Of a stretch of 64,000 nt of DNA, positions 41,040-50,921 are shown piece after piece. This DNA comes from Streptomyces scopuliridis RB72 (GTDB lineage: Bacteria > Actinomycetota > Actinomycetes > Streptomycetales > Streptomycetaceae). Under the pieces are notes generated by a model. It ran no database searches. It saw nothing but the letters and a program-made list of their open reading frames with translations, and was not told the DNA's origin. The first letter of the stretch is position 1; each line of letters opens with the position of its first letter. The stretch is from assembly GCF_000718095.1 (NCBI RefSeq), contig NZ_JOEI01000019.1, positions 124,001-188,000 of the forward strand. Reading direction: 5' to 3'. Made by a program: the position numbers and the translations under genes.

Positions 41040-42353
41040 ATGACGCTGCAGAGCCGCACCCCCGGGACCCCCGCGGGTCCACACCGCAGAAGGGTGGTCC
41101 AGGGGCTGTTCGGTGTCGGGGCCGGGGCCCTGGCCATGCCCGCCCTCGCCGCCTGCGGCGGAGGGGCCGCGTCCGACCCGAAGACGGTGACCTTCGGCTC
41201 GAACGGCGCGGACGCCACACCGAAGAAGGCGTACGCCGCGGTGACGGACGCCTTCGAGAAGGACAGCAAGCTCACGGTCAAGACGAACACCGTCGACCAC
41301 GACACGTTCCAGAAGAGCATCTCCACCTATCTCCAGGGCACCCCGGACGATGTCTTCACCTGGTTCGCCGGCTACCGCATGCAGTACTTCGCCAAGAAGG
41401 GCCTCGCCGGCCCCATCGACGATGTGTGGGAGACGATAGGCGCCGGCTACAGCGACGCCGCCAAGCAGCTCTCCAAGGGTGAGGACGGGAAGTACTACTT
41501 CGTCCCGCTCTACAACTACCCGTGGGCCGTCTTCTACCGTAAGAGCGTCTTCCAGCAGTACGGCTACGAGATTCCGGTGACATGGAGTCAGTTCACCGCG
41601 CTGGCCAAGCGGATGAAGAAGGACGGCCTCTCCCCCATCGCGTCCGGCTACGGCGGCGGCGACATCTGGAGCATCCTCGGCGCCTTCGACTATCTCAATC
41701 TGCGCGCCAACGGCTATGACTTCCATATGTCCCTGATGCGGGGTCAGGTCTCCTGGACCGACAAGCGCACCGCCAGGACCATCGACCTGTGGCGCGAGCT
41801 CACCCCGTACTACCAGAAGGGCGCGGGCGGCCGTTCCTGGCAGGACGCCGCGCAGTCGCTGCTCGACAAGAAGTCCGGCATGGCGATCATCGGTCTCTTC
41901 CTCGGGCAGCAGGTCACCGACGAATCCCTGCGCTCCGACATCGACTTCTTCCCGTTCCCGGAGATCGACCCGGCGTACGGTCAGGACACGGTCGAGGCGC
42001 CCACCGACGGCTTCATGCTCAGCCGCAAGCCGAAGAACCCGGACGCCGCGCGCACGTTCCTCGAATTCCTCGGCGGCGCCAAGGCCGAGAACCTCTATAT
42101 GGGCGTCGACCCGAGCAATGTCGCCGTCAACTCCGCCGCCGACACCGGCTCGTACAACGCGCTCCAGAAGAAGTCCGCCGAACTCATCGCCGGCGCCAAG
42201 CACATCACCCAGTTCGGGGACCGCGACAGCGACCCGGGATTCATCTCCACCGTGGTCGAGCCGGGCTTCACCGAGTGGCTGAACCACCCCGACGACGGTT
42301 CGGCCCTGCTGAAGAAGATCGAGTCGCAGCGCTCGCGCTTCTTCACGGCCTGA
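41040..42353 (+). CDS. Sugar ABC transporter binding lipoprotein
   Basis: A 437-residue family-1 solute-binding protein. The leader HRRRVVQGLFGVGAGALAM has a twin-arginine look and ends in the lipobox LAAC (Cys about residue 37). The mature protein shows the usual features: AYAAVTDAFEKDS, FQKSISTYLQGTPDDVFTWFAG, YNYPWAVFYRKSVFQQYGYEIPVTW, and a C-terminal GFMLSRKPKNPDAARTFLEFLGG. It delivers an oligosaccharide to the two permeases that follow. Context suggests alpha-galactosides or fucosylated/galactosylated plant fragments. ATG at 41040 behind GGAG. Confidence 0.92.
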   Translation: MTLQSRTPGTPAGPHRRRVVQGLFGVGAGALAMPALAACGGGAASDPKTVTFGSNGADATPKKAYAAVTDAFEKDSKLTVKTNTVDHDTFQKSISTYLQGTPDDVFTWFAGYRMQYFAKKGLAGPIDDVWETIGAGYSDAAKQLSKGEDGKYYFVPLYNYPWAVFYRKSVFQQYGYEIPVTWSQFTALAKRMKKDGLSPIASGYGGGDIWSILGAFDYLNLRANGYDFHMSLMRGQVSWTDKRTARTIDLWRELTPYYQKGAGGRSWQDAAQSLLDKKSGMAIIGLFLGQQVTDESLRSDIDFFPFPEIDPAYGQDTVEAPTDGFMLSRKPKNPDAARTFLEFLGGAKAENLYMGVDPSNVAVNSAADTGSYNALQKKSAELIAGAKHITQFGDRDSDPGFISTVVEPGFTEWLNHPDDGSALLKKIESQRSRFFTA

Positions 42354-42374
42354 TCCCACCGGAGAGGTTCCACC

Positions 42375-43319
42375 ATGTCCTCCGTGCGTACCGCGCCCCG
42401 GTCCCCGTCGCGCGCTCACCCCCGTCCTCGCCGGCTCGGTCCTGGTGACCGCCTCTTTCTGACGGTGGTCGTCGGCATCCCGCTGATCGCCCTGCTGGTC
42501 TTCGTGTGGCTGCCGGCGCTGGCCTCCATCGGTCTGTCCTTCACCAGCTGGGACGGCATCGGCCTGTCCGGCATCCACTGGGTCGGACTGGACAACTATC
42601 ACCAGATCCTCACCAATTACCCGCCGTTCTGGCCGGCCGTCCAGCACAACGTGATCTGGCTGCTGTTCACGGCGCTGCTGCCCGCCCCGTTCGGCGTCTT
42701 CCTCGCCTATCAGCTGGACCGCAAGATCCGCTTCACCCGGATCTACCAGACGGCCATCTTCATGCCGATGGTGCTGTCCCTCGCGGTCGTCGGCTTCATG
42801 TGGGAGATCATCTACAACCCCGACAACGGGCTGCTGAACGGCGTGATCGGCGCCGTGTCGTCCGGCCACCACATCGACTGGCTGGGCGATCCCGACCTCA
42901 ACCTCTGGGCCGTACTGGTCGCTTCCGGCTGGCGGCACGCCGGCTACATCATGATTCTCTATCTGGCGGGGCTCAAGGGCTTCGACCCGGCCCTGAAGGA
43001 GGCCGCCGCGCTCGACGGTGCCAACGGACGCCAGACGTTCCTGCGGGTGGTGCTGCCGGCCATGAAGCCGGTCAACATCATCGTCCTCGTCGTCACCGTC
43101 ATGGAGTCCCTGCGGGCCTTCGACATCGTCTACGTACTCGGCGGTGGCACCGGCAGCAAGCCCGGCATGGAGCTGCTGTCCCTCCTCATCACCGACAACA
43201 TCATCGGTGAGTCCAGCCATATCGGATACGGGTCCGCCCTCGCGGTCATCCTGCTCCTCGTCTCCCTCGCGGCGATCGGCGCCTTCCTCTTCCAGACCTT
43301 CCGCAAGGAGGACCAGTGA
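42375..43319 (+). CDS. Sugar ABC permease, MalF type
   Basis: A 314-residue permease with six main helices (FLTVVVGIPLIALLVFVWLPALASI, VIWLLFTALLPAPFGVFLAYQL, IFMPMVLSLAVVGFMWEIIY, and others) and the cytosolic EAA loop KEAAALDGANGRQTFLRVVLPAMKP that docks the ATPase. Start ATG 42375 after GGAGAGG, 22 bases after the binding protein. It overlaps the next gene by GTGA. The complex lacks a dedicated ATPase here; Streptomyces sugar importers of this type commonly share MsiK, so that partner is expected elsewhere. Confidence 0.92.
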   Translation: MSSVRTAPRSPSRAHPRPRRLGPGDRLFLTVVVGIPLIALLVFVWLPALASIGLSFTSWDGIGLSGIHWVGLDNYHQILTNYPPFWPAVQHNVIWLLFTALLPAPFGVFLAYQLDRKIRFTRIYQTAIFMPMVLSLAVVGFMWEIIYNPDNGLLNGVIGAVSSGHHIDWLGDPDLNLWAVLVASGWRHAGYIMILYLAGLKGFDPALKEAAALDGANGRQTFLRVVLPAMKPVNIIVLVVTVMESLRAFDIVYVLGGGTGSKPGMELLSLLITDNIIGESSHIGYGSALAVILLLVSLAAIGAFLFQTFRKEDQ

Positions 43320-44239
43320 CCGCGACCGTCACGCCGCCGGCCCCCCGGTCACACGCCCCGCTCCCCCGTACCACCGAGGCTCCCCGCGGGCCGAAGCGGC
43401 AGACCGGACGGCACCTCATGCTCGGCGGCATCGCGCTGCTGTGGCTCGTCCCACTGCTGTGGGCCGTCTACACGTCCCTGCGGCCCTACTCCGACACCAC
43501 ACAGCATGGCTATCTGTCCTGGCCGCGCAGCATCGGTCTGGGGAACTTCGCGGACGCCTGGAGCCAGTCCGGGATGCCGCGCTTCTTCTGGAACTCGGTG
43601 CTCATCACCATTCCGGCGGTCCTCGGCACCCTGCTGTTCGCCGCGGCGGTGGCCTTCTTCGTCTCGCGGTTCGACTTCCGCTGGAACATCGCGCTGCTGA
43701 TCCTCTTCACCGCGGGGAACCTGATCCCCGCGCAGGTGCTGATCACGCCGCTGTACCGGCTGTATCTGCTGGTGCCGCTGCCGGCATGGATGAGCGATTC
43801 CCTGCTCGTCTACAACTCGCTCTGGGGCATCATCTTCATTCACATCGCCTACCAGTGCGGCTTCTGCACCTTCGTGCTCAGCAACTACATGAAGACGATC
43901 CCGAAGGAGATCTTCGAAGCCGCGCTCGTCGACGGCGCTCCGGTGTGGCGCCAGTTCTTCCAGATCGTGCTGCCGCTGTGCCGGCCGGCGTTCGCGGCGC
44001 TCGCGACGCTGGAATCCATCTGGATCTACAACGACTTCTTCTGGTCCCTCGCGCTGATCGAGACCGGTGACAAGCGTCCGATCACCTCGGCCCTCGCCAA
44101 TCTGGAGGGCCAGTACTTCACCAACCCGAACCTCATCGCGGCGGGCGCCCTGCTGACCGCGATCCCGACTCTGCTGGTCTACTTCGCGCTCCAGCGCCAG
44201 TTCATCAGCGGGCTCACCATCGGCTCGGGCAAGGGCTGA
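43316..44239 (+). CDS. Sugar ABC permease, MalG type
   Basis: A 307-residue partner permease. A Pro/Arg-rich cytosolic N-terminus is followed by six helices and the EAA loop FEAALVDGAPVWRQFFQIVLPL. The C-terminus ends LQRQFISGLTIGSGKG, the usual finish of MalG-type subunits. GTG start overlaps the previous stop (GTGA). About 130 bases separate it from the GH27 gene, so the secreted glycosidases may be read through or have their own promoter. Confidence 0.92.
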   Translation: MTATVTPPAPRSHAPLPRTTEAPRGPKRQTGRHLMLGGIALLWLVPLLWAVYTSLRPYSDTTQHGYLSWPRSIGLGNFADAWSQSGMPRFFWNSVLITIPAVLGTLLFAAAVAFFVSRFDFRWNIALLILFTAGNLIPAQVLITPLYRLYLLVPLPAWMSDSLLVYNSLWGIIFIHIAYQCGFCTFVLSNYMKTIPKEIFEAALVDGAPVWRQFFQIVLPLCRPAFAALATLESIWIYNDFFWSLALIETGDKRPITSALANLEGQYFTNPNLIAAGALLTAIPTLLVYFALQRQFISGLTIGSGKG

Positions 44240-44373
44240 GCAGCCGCCCCGACGTACCGCCGACTCGCCGGCCGCCGCACGTGAGCGGACGGCCCGCACC
44301 GTCGGGAACGCACGTCCCCTGCCCGGTTCCACCCGCGCGATCCCCGTGACCCGACAACAGGAGGTGCGACCCC

Positions 44374-46236
44374 ATGCGGTCATCCTCGTACCCCGCCCCG
44401 CCGGCAGCCCGGACCGGCTCCGCGCGCCGGACCATGAGAGCCATGCTGGTCCTGGCCGTCACCGCCGGTCTCGCCACGGCCGTTCCCGCCGCCGAGGCCA
44501 CGTCTCCCGCCCGGGACACGGCGGCGGCCGCGTCCACCGCCACAGCGGACACGGCCTCCGACGTCGCGGCCAAACCCTTTATGGGCTGGTCGAGTTGGAG
44601 CATGCAGTCCTCCAAGTACCCGGGGCTGAACCCGGACGGCGAGTACAGCTATCTGACCGAGGCGAACGTGCTGAAGCAGACGGACGCCCTCGCCTCCAAG
44701 CTGAAGAAGTACGGCTACGACCGCGTCAACATCGACGCCGGCTGGTGGCGCGACAACGACTGGAAGCCCGGGTTCGACCCGTACGGACGACAGACGAACG
44801 ACCCGGTCCGGTTCCCCCGCGGCATGAAGCCGGTCGCGGACCACATCCATTCCAAGGGTCTGAAGGCGGGCATCTACCTGCCCGTCGGCCTGGAGAAGGA
44901 GGCGTACGGCGACGGAAAGGTGCCGGTCTGGAACGCCCCCGGCTGCACCACCGCCGATATCGTCCACCCGGACCTGCGGACCACCAACGGCTGGGACAGC
45001 TCCTACAAGCTGGACTTCGCCGACCCGTGCGCGCAGAAGTACATCGACTCGCAGGCCCAGTTGTTCGCCGACTGGGGCTACGACTTCCTCAAGCTGGACG
45101 GCGTGGGCCCCGGCTCGTTCAAGTCCGGTGACAACTACGACAATGTCGCCGACGTCGCCGCCTGGCAGAAGGCCATCGCCGCCACCGGACGCCCGATCCA
45201 CCTCCAGCTCTCCTGGTCGCTCGACATCGGCCACGCCGCCGACTGGAAGCGGTACTCCAACGGCTGGCGCATCGACACCGACATCGAGTGTTACTGCAAT
45301 ACCCTCGTCACCTGGGAGAACTCGGTCAACGACCGGTGGGACGACGCGCCCGCGTGGAGCGACAAGGCGGGCCCGGGAGGCTGGAACGACTTCGACGCGA
45401 TCGATGTCGGCAACGGCGAGATGGACGGTCTCACGAAGGCCGAGCGGCAGAGCTATATGACCCTGTGGGCCATCAGCAAGTCGCCCCTGTACACCGGTGA
45501 CGACCTCACCAGGCTGGACAGCTACGGGGTCTCGCTGCTGACCAACCGGGAGGTCATCGCCGTCGACCAGAGCGACTCGCCCGTGGCACGTCCGGTCACC
45601 CCGATGGGCGACCAGCAGGTCTGGGGCACCAGGAACGCCGACGGCAGCTACACCGTCGCCCTGTTCAACCTCGGCGACTCACCGGCCTCCGTCACCGCCC
45701 ACTGGGCATCCTTCGGATTCACCGGAAACGCCTCCGTGCGCGACCTGTGGAACAAGGAGAACCTCGGGCCCCACAAGAACAAGATCACCGCGGCGCTGCC
45801 CGCACACGGCTCGCGGCTGTTCACCGTCAAGCCCGGCGGCGAGGCGCTGCCCACCACCGGTTACGAGGCCGAGTCCGCGGCGAACACACTGACGGGCAAC
45901 GCCTCCCTCGCCGGATGCGACGCCTGCTCCGGTGGCAAGAAGGTCGGCAACCTCTACACCGGCGGCAAGCTGACGTTCAACGACATCACCGTGCAGAAGG
46001 ACGGGATCTACACCGTCCGGGTCGCCTATGTCAGCGGCGACGCGCGCTCGGTGACCGTCTCCTCCAACAGCGGTAACGGCAGCAGTCTGAAGTTCCCCTC
46101 CACCGGCGACTGGGGCACGGCGAAGACCGTCAGTGTCCAGCTGGCCCTGAAGGCGGGCTCCAACACCATCACGTTCGACAGCGGCAGCGGATACGCGCCG
46201 GACCTCGACAGGATCGACGTACCGCGCTCCGTCTGA
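44374..46236 (+). CDS. Secreted GH27 alpha-galactosidase with carbohydrate-binding domain
   Basis: A 620-residue exported enzyme. The signal peptide (MRAMLVLAVTAGLATAVPAAEA) is followed by a GH27 barrel beginning KPFMGWSSWSMQSS. The nucleophile is Asp242 in FLKLDGVG, and the acid/base is one of Asp301/Asp303 in RIDTDIECYC. WNDFDAIDVGNGEMDGLTKAE and the C-terminal beta domain with VIAVDQS follow. Residues about 495-620 are a CBM35/CBM6-like module (YEAESAANTLTG to SGYAPDLDRIDV). It releases alpha-galactose from polysaccharides outside the cell, feeding the importer upstream. ATG after AGGAGG. Confidence 0.93.
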   Translation: MRSSSYPAPPAARTGSARRTMRAMLVLAVTAGLATAVPAAEATSPARDTAAAASTATADTASDVAAKPFMGWSSWSMQSSKYPGLNPDGEYSYLTEANVLKQTDALASKLKKYGYDRVNIDAGWWRDNDWKPGFDPYGRQTNDPVRFPRGMKPVADHIHSKGLKAGIYLPVGLEKEAYGDGKVPVWNAPGCTTADIVHPDLRTTNGWDSSYKLDFADPCAQKYIDSQAQLFADWGYDFLKLDGVGPGSFKSGDNYDNVADVAAWQKAIAATGRPIHLQLSWSLDIGHAADWKRYSNGWRIDTDIECYCNTLVTWENSVNDRWDDAPAWSDKAGPGGWNDFDAIDVGNGEMDGLTKAERQSYMTLWAISKSPLYTGDDLTRLDSYGVSLLTNREVIAVDQSDSPVARPVTPMGDQQVWGTRNADGSYTVALFNLGDSPASVTAHWASFGFTGNASVRDLWNKENLGPHKNKITAALPAHGSRLFTVKPGGEALPTTGYEAESAANTLTGNASLAGCDACSGGKKVGNLYTGGKLTFNDITVQKDGIYTVRVAYVSGDARSVTVSSNSGNGSSLKFPSTGDWGTAKTVSVQLALKAGSNTITFDSGSGYAPDLDRIDVPRSV

Positions 46237-46243
46237 CGTACCC

Positions 46244-46276
46244 CGCGGGGCCCGGTGACACGCCCCGGGCCCCGCG
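46244..46276. terminator. Strong 12-bp hairpin after GH27
   Basis: CGCGGGGCCCGG at 46244-46255 pairs perfectly with CCGGGCCCCGCG at 46265-46276, starting eight bases after the stop. It separates the importer/GH27 unit from the GH95-esterase unit. Confidence 0.75.
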
Positions 46277-46396
46277 CCGGTCCCCGCGCCTGGCTCCCGC
46301 ATCGCCTACGACCGGCCCCGGGCGCCCACCGAGTGATCTCCCGATGTCACACCGACGGTCCGCAGCCGTCGTTCCCGCCTGCGCGTTTCCCCGGAT

Positions 46397-48835
46397 ATGG
46401 AGTGCACACCCGTGGACATCCCGCACACCCCCTCCCCCGATGACCGCCAACGCCCCAGCCGCAGAGGCTTTCTGGCGCTCGGCGCCGCCGCCGGCGCGGC
46501 CACCGCGCTCGGTGGTCTGCCCGCCTTCTCCGCCTCGGCGTCCCCTCCGCGCCCGACCGAGTCGCCCTCGCTGTCCCCGGCCGACGCCGCGAGGAACCAG
46601 CTGTGGTGGCAGGCTCCCGGCTCGCCGGGCTCGATGATCGAGCAGGGACTGCCGGTCGGGAACGGGCGCCTCGGGGCGCTCGCGAGCAATGACCCCGCCG
46701 CCGAACTCCTGCTCATCACCGACGCCACCCTGTGGACCGGCGGGCTCAACGACACACTCCAGAGCGACGGCCAATTCCCCTACGGACGCGATGACTTCGG
46801 CTCCTTCACACTGCTCGCCGAGCTCACGGTCGCCCTCCCCGACCACGACCTGGGCCGCGTCCACAACTACCGCCGCACCCTCGACCTGGCCCAGGGCCTG
46901 GTCACCACCTCGTACGACCTCTCCGGTGTCACCTACCGGCGGCAGATCTTCGCCAGCCGTCCCGACGACGCCATCGTCCTGCACTTCTCCCAGCGCGGCG
47001 GCGGCGCGTACACCGGCACCCTCTCCCTCGCGGGCACACACGCCGAGTCCACCAGCGCCAACAGCGCCCAGTGCTTCGCGTCGTTCGGCGCTTCCTTCGC
47101 CAATGGTCTGAAGTACGGCGCGGCCGTCACCGCTCGCAGCAGCACCGGTACGGTCCGGGTACGCGGTACGTCGATCACCTTCAGCGGCTGCCAGGATCTC
47201 ACCGTCGTCGTCAGCGGCGGTACCAACTACGCCCCCGACGCGACCGCGGGTTTCCGTAACCCGTCCCTGGAGCCGGAGCGCCTGGCCAGGACCAAGGTCC
47301 TCGACGCGGCCGGCCACTCGGCGACCAGCCTGTTGCGCACTCATGTCGCCGACTTCCGCGCGGTGTTCGGACAGCTCGGCATCGACCTCGGCGCCTCGTC
47401 CGCCGCACAGCGCGAACTGGACACCTGGGAACGGGTACGGGCGCGCGACCGGGACAATGTCCCCGACCCGGAACTCGAAGCCGCCTACCTCCAGTTCGGC
47501 CGCTATCTGATGATCTCCGGATCGCGCGGGGGCCTGCCGCTCAACCTCCAGGGTCTGTGGCTGGACGGCAACGACCCGGACTGGATGGGCGATTACCACA
47601 CCGACATCAACATCCAGATGAACTACTGGCTGGCCGACCGGGCGGGTCTGTCCGACTGCTTCGACGCCTTCGCCGACTACTGCCTCGCCCAGCTGCCCTC
47701 CTGGACGGACGTCACCCGGCGGCTTTTCAACAGCCCGGCCAACAGATACCGCAACTCCGGTGGCGAGATCGCCGGTTGGACGGTGGCCATCTCCACCAAC
47801 CCGTACGGTGGTGGCGGCTGGTGGTGGCACCCGGCCGGCAACGCCTGGCTCTGCCAGAACCTGTTCGAGCACTACGAGTACACCCAGGACCGCGCGTACC
47901 TGAGCAAGATCTACCCGCTCCTCAAGGGCGCCGTGGAGTTCTGGGAGGCCCGCCTCCTCACCACGACCGTCACCGACGCCTCCGGAGCCTCGCGCGAGGT
48001 CCTGATCGCCGACAGCGACTGGTCGCCCGAGCACGGTCCGCTCGACGCCAAGGGCATCACCTACGCCCAGGAACTGGTGTGGAACCTGTTCGACAACTAC
48101 CGCGCGACAACTGAGACGCTGGGCCGCGACACCGGCTACGGCAGGACCGTCGACCGGCTGCGGGAGCGGCTGTATCTGCCCGTGGTCAGTCCGAAGACGG
48201 GCTGGCTGGAGGAGTGGATGTCGCCCGACAACCTCGGCGAGACCACACACCGGCATCTCTCCCCGCTCGTCGGGCTCTTCCCCGGCGACCGGATCCGCCC
48301 CGACGGCTCCACACCGAAGGAGATCGTCGACGGGGCGACCGCTCTCCTCGACGCGCGCGGCATGAACAGCTTCGGCTGGGCCAACGCCTGGCGCGGCCTG
48401 TGCTGGGCGCGGCTGAAGGACGCGGAGAAGGCGTACCAGCTCATCGTCAACAATCTGAAGCCGTCGGCCAACGGCGGCAACGGCAGCGCGATGAACCTCT
48501 TCGACATCTACGAGGTCGAGCAGGGGCGCGGCATCTTCCAGATCGACGCGAATTTCGGCACCGCCGCCGCGATCATCGAGATGCTGGTCTATTCGCGGCC
48601 GGGGCACGTCGAGCTGCTGCCCGCGCTGCCCGCTGCCTGGGCGGCCTCCGGCTCGGTGTCCGGCGTGGGCGTCCGGGGCGGCTTCGTCGCCGACGTCAGC
48701 TGGAAGAACGGCAAGGTCACCCGCGCGACGCTGAAGAGCGTGGGCGGCCGTGGCACGACCGTCGTCGCCGGTGGCACCACGCGCGAGATCGGCCTCAAGC
48801 CCGGTGAGTCCGTCACCCTGCGGAACCTCGGATGA
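46397..48835 (+). CDS. Secreted GH95-family alpha-fucosidase / L-galactosidase
   Basis: An 812-residue exported enzyme with a Tat signal (PSRRGFLALGAAAGAATALGG). GH95 landmarks are QAPGSPGSMIEQGLPVGNGRLGA and TLWTGG at the N-terminus, DYHTDINIQMNYW (the Asn residues that activate water), SDWSPEHGP (general-acid Glu) and FQIDANFG (catalytic-site Asp), on an alpha/alpha barrel. GH95 enzymes invert alpha-1,2-fucose or alpha-L-galactose linkages, for example on plant xyloglucan. The ATG at 46397 or a GTG five codons later is the start. The stop overlaps the esterase ATG (ATGA). Confidence 0.93.
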   Translation: MECTPVDIPHTPSPDDRQRPSRRGFLALGAAAGAATALGGLPAFSASASPPRPTESPSLSPADAARNQLWWQAPGSPGSMIEQGLPVGNGRLGALASNDPAAELLLITDATLWTGGLNDTLQSDGQFPYGRDDFGSFTLLAELTVALPDHDLGRVHNYRRTLDLAQGLVTTSYDLSGVTYRRQIFASRPDDAIVLHFSQRGGGAYTGTLSLAGTHAESTSANSAQCFASFGASFANGLKYGAAVTARSSTGTVRVRGTSITFSGCQDLTVVVSGGTNYAPDATAGFRNPSLEPERLARTKVLDAAGHSATSLLRTHVADFRAVFGQLGIDLGASSAAQRELDTWERVRARDRDNVPDPELEAAYLQFGRYLMISGSRGGLPLNLQGLWLDGNDPDWMGDYHTDINIQMNYWLADRAGLSDCFDAFADYCLAQLPSWTDVTRRLFNSPANRYRNSGGEIAGWTVAISTNPYGGGGWWWHPAGNAWLCQNLFEHYEYTQDRAYLSKIYPLLKGAVEFWEARLLTTTVTDASGASREVLIADSDWSPEHGPLDAKGITYAQELVWNLFDNYRATTETLGRDTGYGRTVDRLRERLYLPVVSPKTGWLEEWMSPDNLGETTHRHLSPLVGLFPGDRIRPDGSTPKEIVDGATALLDARGMNSFGWANAWRGLCWARLKDAEKAYQLIVNNLKPSANGGNGSAMNLFDIYEVEQGRGIFQIDANFGTAAAIIEMLVYSRPGHVELLPALPAAWAASGSVSGVGVRGGFVADVSWKNGKVTRATLKSVGGRGTTVVAGGTTREIGLKPGESVTLRNLG

Positions 48836-50055
48836 GGGCCAACTCGGCGGTGGGAGTGGTGTGCGCGCTGGTCATGGCGGTCTGCGGGCCGCTGACCGCC
48901 ACCTCACCGGCGCAAGCGGAGCAGACGGCGCAGGAAGCCGGACAGGGCACGCACACCGTGGTCACCTGGGGCGCCGGCGCGGACAAGCAGGGCCCCGGCC
49001 CCGCCGACCGCGGCTACCGCCTGATCGTACGCACCAGCGTCGGTGGTACGGACCTGCGCATCCGGCTCTCCAACGCCTTCGGCGATCACCCGGTCACCTT
49101 CGCGAGCGCCTACGCGGGGCTGCGGAAGCAGGGGGCCGAGCTGGTCCGCGGCTCCAACCGGCAGCTGACGTTCGGCCGGGCCGCGTCCGTCACCGTACCG
49201 GCGGGTGAGACCGTGCTCAGCGATCCGCTGCCCGGGAGGCTGGCCGCCGAGAGCGACCTCGTCGTCAGTCTGTATGTGACGGGTGCGCGGGGGCCGACAA
49301 CCGGTCACGGCATGGCCATGCAGACCTCCTACGCGGCGGCCGGCGACCACACCGCAGAGGAGAGCGCGGCCAACTGGACCGATCCGATGGGCTCTTGGTA
49401 CTGGCTGGACGCCGTCAGCGTGGAGACGTCCGCGAAGACCGGCGCGGTGGTGACCCTCGGGGACTCCATCACCGATGGATGGGCCTCGACCACGGACGGG
49501 AACCGGCGCTGGCCCGACTATCTGTCCCGGCGGCTCCGGGCCGCGTCCGGCAGCACCGTGAAGGGCGTCGCGAACGAGGGCATCTCGGGCAACAAGGTCC
49601 TCGCGGACGGGGCCGGCGAGTCCGCGCTGAACAGGCTGGAGCGTGATGTGCTCTCCCAGCCCGGGGTCAGCACGGTCTTCCTGTTCGAGGGCATCAATGA
49701 CATCAAGGCCCACACCGGTGTCACGGCGGACGCACTGATCGCCGGCTACCGGCAGATCATCGACCGGGCGCACGCCGAGGGGAAGTGTGTCGTCGGCGCG
49801 ACCGTCATGCCGTTCAAGGGCTGGTACGAGTACGACGCCGAGGGCGAGGCCGTACGCCAGGAGGTCAACGACTGGATCAGGGACAGCGGCGCGTTCGACG
49901 CCGTGACGGACTTCGACCGGATCACCCGTAACCCCTACGACCAGCAGCGGATCCTGCCGTTCTTCGACGGCGGCGACCATCTCCACCCGAACGACAAGGG
50001 CATGCAGGCGATGGCCGACGCCGTCGATCTGTCCGCGCTGCGGTGCGTCGGCTGA
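48832..50055 (+). CDS. Secreted SGNH/GDSL esterase
   Basis: A 407-residue exported hydrolase. A signal peptide (VVCALVMAVCGPLTATSPAQA) precedes a beta-rich domain (about 40-195), then the SGNH domain: VTLGDSITDGW (Ser212), GISGNKVL (Gly), EGINDIKA (Asn) and FFDGGDHLHPND (Asp-His around 382-385). Such enzymes remove acetyl groups from glycans. The ATGA overlap with GH95 means the two are made together, suggesting deacetylation of the same fucosylated plant polymer before or after debranching. Confidence 0.92.
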   Translation: MRANSAVGVVCALVMAVCGPLTATSPAQAEQTAQEAGQGTHTVVTWGAGADKQGPGPADRGYRLIVRTSVGGTDLRIRLSNAFGDHPVTFASAYAGLRKQGAELVRGSNRQLTFGRAASVTVPAGETVLSDPLPGRLAAESDLVVSLYVTGARGPTTGHGMAMQTSYAAAGDHTAEESAANWTDPMGSWYWLDAVSVETSAKTGAVVTLGDSITDGWASTTDGNRRWPDYLSRRLRAASGSTVKGVANEGISGNKVLADGAGESALNRLERDVLSQPGVSTVFLFEGINDIKAHTGVTADALIAGYRQIIDRAHAEGKCVVGATVMPFKGWYEYDAEGEAVRQEVNDWIRDSGAFDAVTDFDRITRNPYDQQRILPFFDGGDHLHPNDKGMQAMADAVDLSALRCVG

Positions 50056-50408
50056 GCGACGGGCAGTGGTGCGTGAGCCGACGGCCGGGGACCGGTCACG
50101 GACGCGGATACTTCGTCCCCTCCGGCCCCGGTCGTGCGCAGGACCTCGCCGCGGCCGCGCGTCCGTGAGCGGAGCCCCGCCACGATCCGGCGTCCCGCGT
50201 CGCCGCCGCCCGGCTCGCTGAGCACGACGATCGGGGTCTATTCGCCCGGGCCGCTCAGCGCAAGCCCGCCGTGCCGGACGGAGCGGTCATGTACGACATG
50301 CGCAGCGACCTGTCCCGGTATCTAATGGGAAATCCTGATCCTCATGACGGAAGAACTCCTGGTGAGGACGCGATCCGCCCTGTGACGCGCAGCAGAGGAC
50401 AGGTCAGC
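50056..50408. other. Intergenic, no gene seen
   Basis: About 350 bases between the esterase and the SRPBCC gene. It is GC-rich at the left and less so near 50318-50345 (TATCTAATGGGAAATCC), which may be the SRPBCC promoter. GAGGACAGG lies just before the next ATG. I see no hairpin good enough to call a terminator. Confidence 0.4.
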
Positions 50409-50921
50409 ATGACCATCATCGAGAAGTCGGTCGACGTCGATGTTCCCGTCCGGACCGCCTACAACCAGTGGACGCAGTTCGAGAGCTTCCCCCGCTTCCT
50501 GGAGGGCGTGGAGCGCATCGATCATCCCGAGCGCACCCTGACTCACTGGGTCACCCGAGTCGGCGCGGTCACCCATGAGTTCGACGCGGAGATCGTGGAG
50601 CAGCGGCCCGACGAGCGGCTGGCCTGGCGCACGCTGACCGAGCCCCGGCACGAGGGCACCGTCACGTTCCAATCCCTCGGCCCCGTGCGTACGCGGGTCA
50701 GCCTGCGGCTGGACCTCACGGCGTGCGGTGTGGTCGAGAAGACCGGAAGCGCCCTCCATCTCGCGCGGCGCCGCGTCCACCGGGGGATGGAGTCCTTCAA
50801 GGAGTTCATCGAGGGTCACGGGCGGGAGACCGGCTGCTGGCGGGGCGAGATCCGGTCCGGTCGCGTACGGCCGGACCCCGCACAGGGCTCGCCGCCGGTT
50901 CCCACCTGGCCAACGGGCTGA
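50409..50921 (+). CDS. SRPBCC / cyclase-dehydrase-like protein
   Basis: A 170-residue protein opening TIIEKSVDVDVPVRTAYNQWTQFESFPRFLEGVERI, the polyketide cyclase/dehydrase-like version of the SRPBCC fold, with WRTLTEPRHEGTVTFQSLGPVRTRVSLRLDL as later strands. The last 35 residues are Arg/Pro-rich and probably unstructured. These proteins in Streptomyces are often stress-related or lipid-binding and rarely enzymatic. ATG 50409 after GAGGACAGG. Its stop overlaps the ATG of a tiny repeat ORF (TGATG). Confidence 0.85.
   Translation: MTIIEKSVDVDVPVRTAYNQWTQFESFPRFLEGVERIDHPERTLTHWVTRVGAVTHEFDAEIVEQRPDERLAWRTLTEPRHEGTVTFQSLGPVRTRVSLRLDLTACGVVEKTGSALHLARRRVHRGMESFKEFIEGHGRETGCWRGEIRSGRVRPDPAQGSPPVPTWPTG

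Noticed and set aside
46169..48607. 812-codon minus-strand ORF opposite GH95
   Set aside because: Shadow frame; the plus strand carries unmistakable GH95 motifs.
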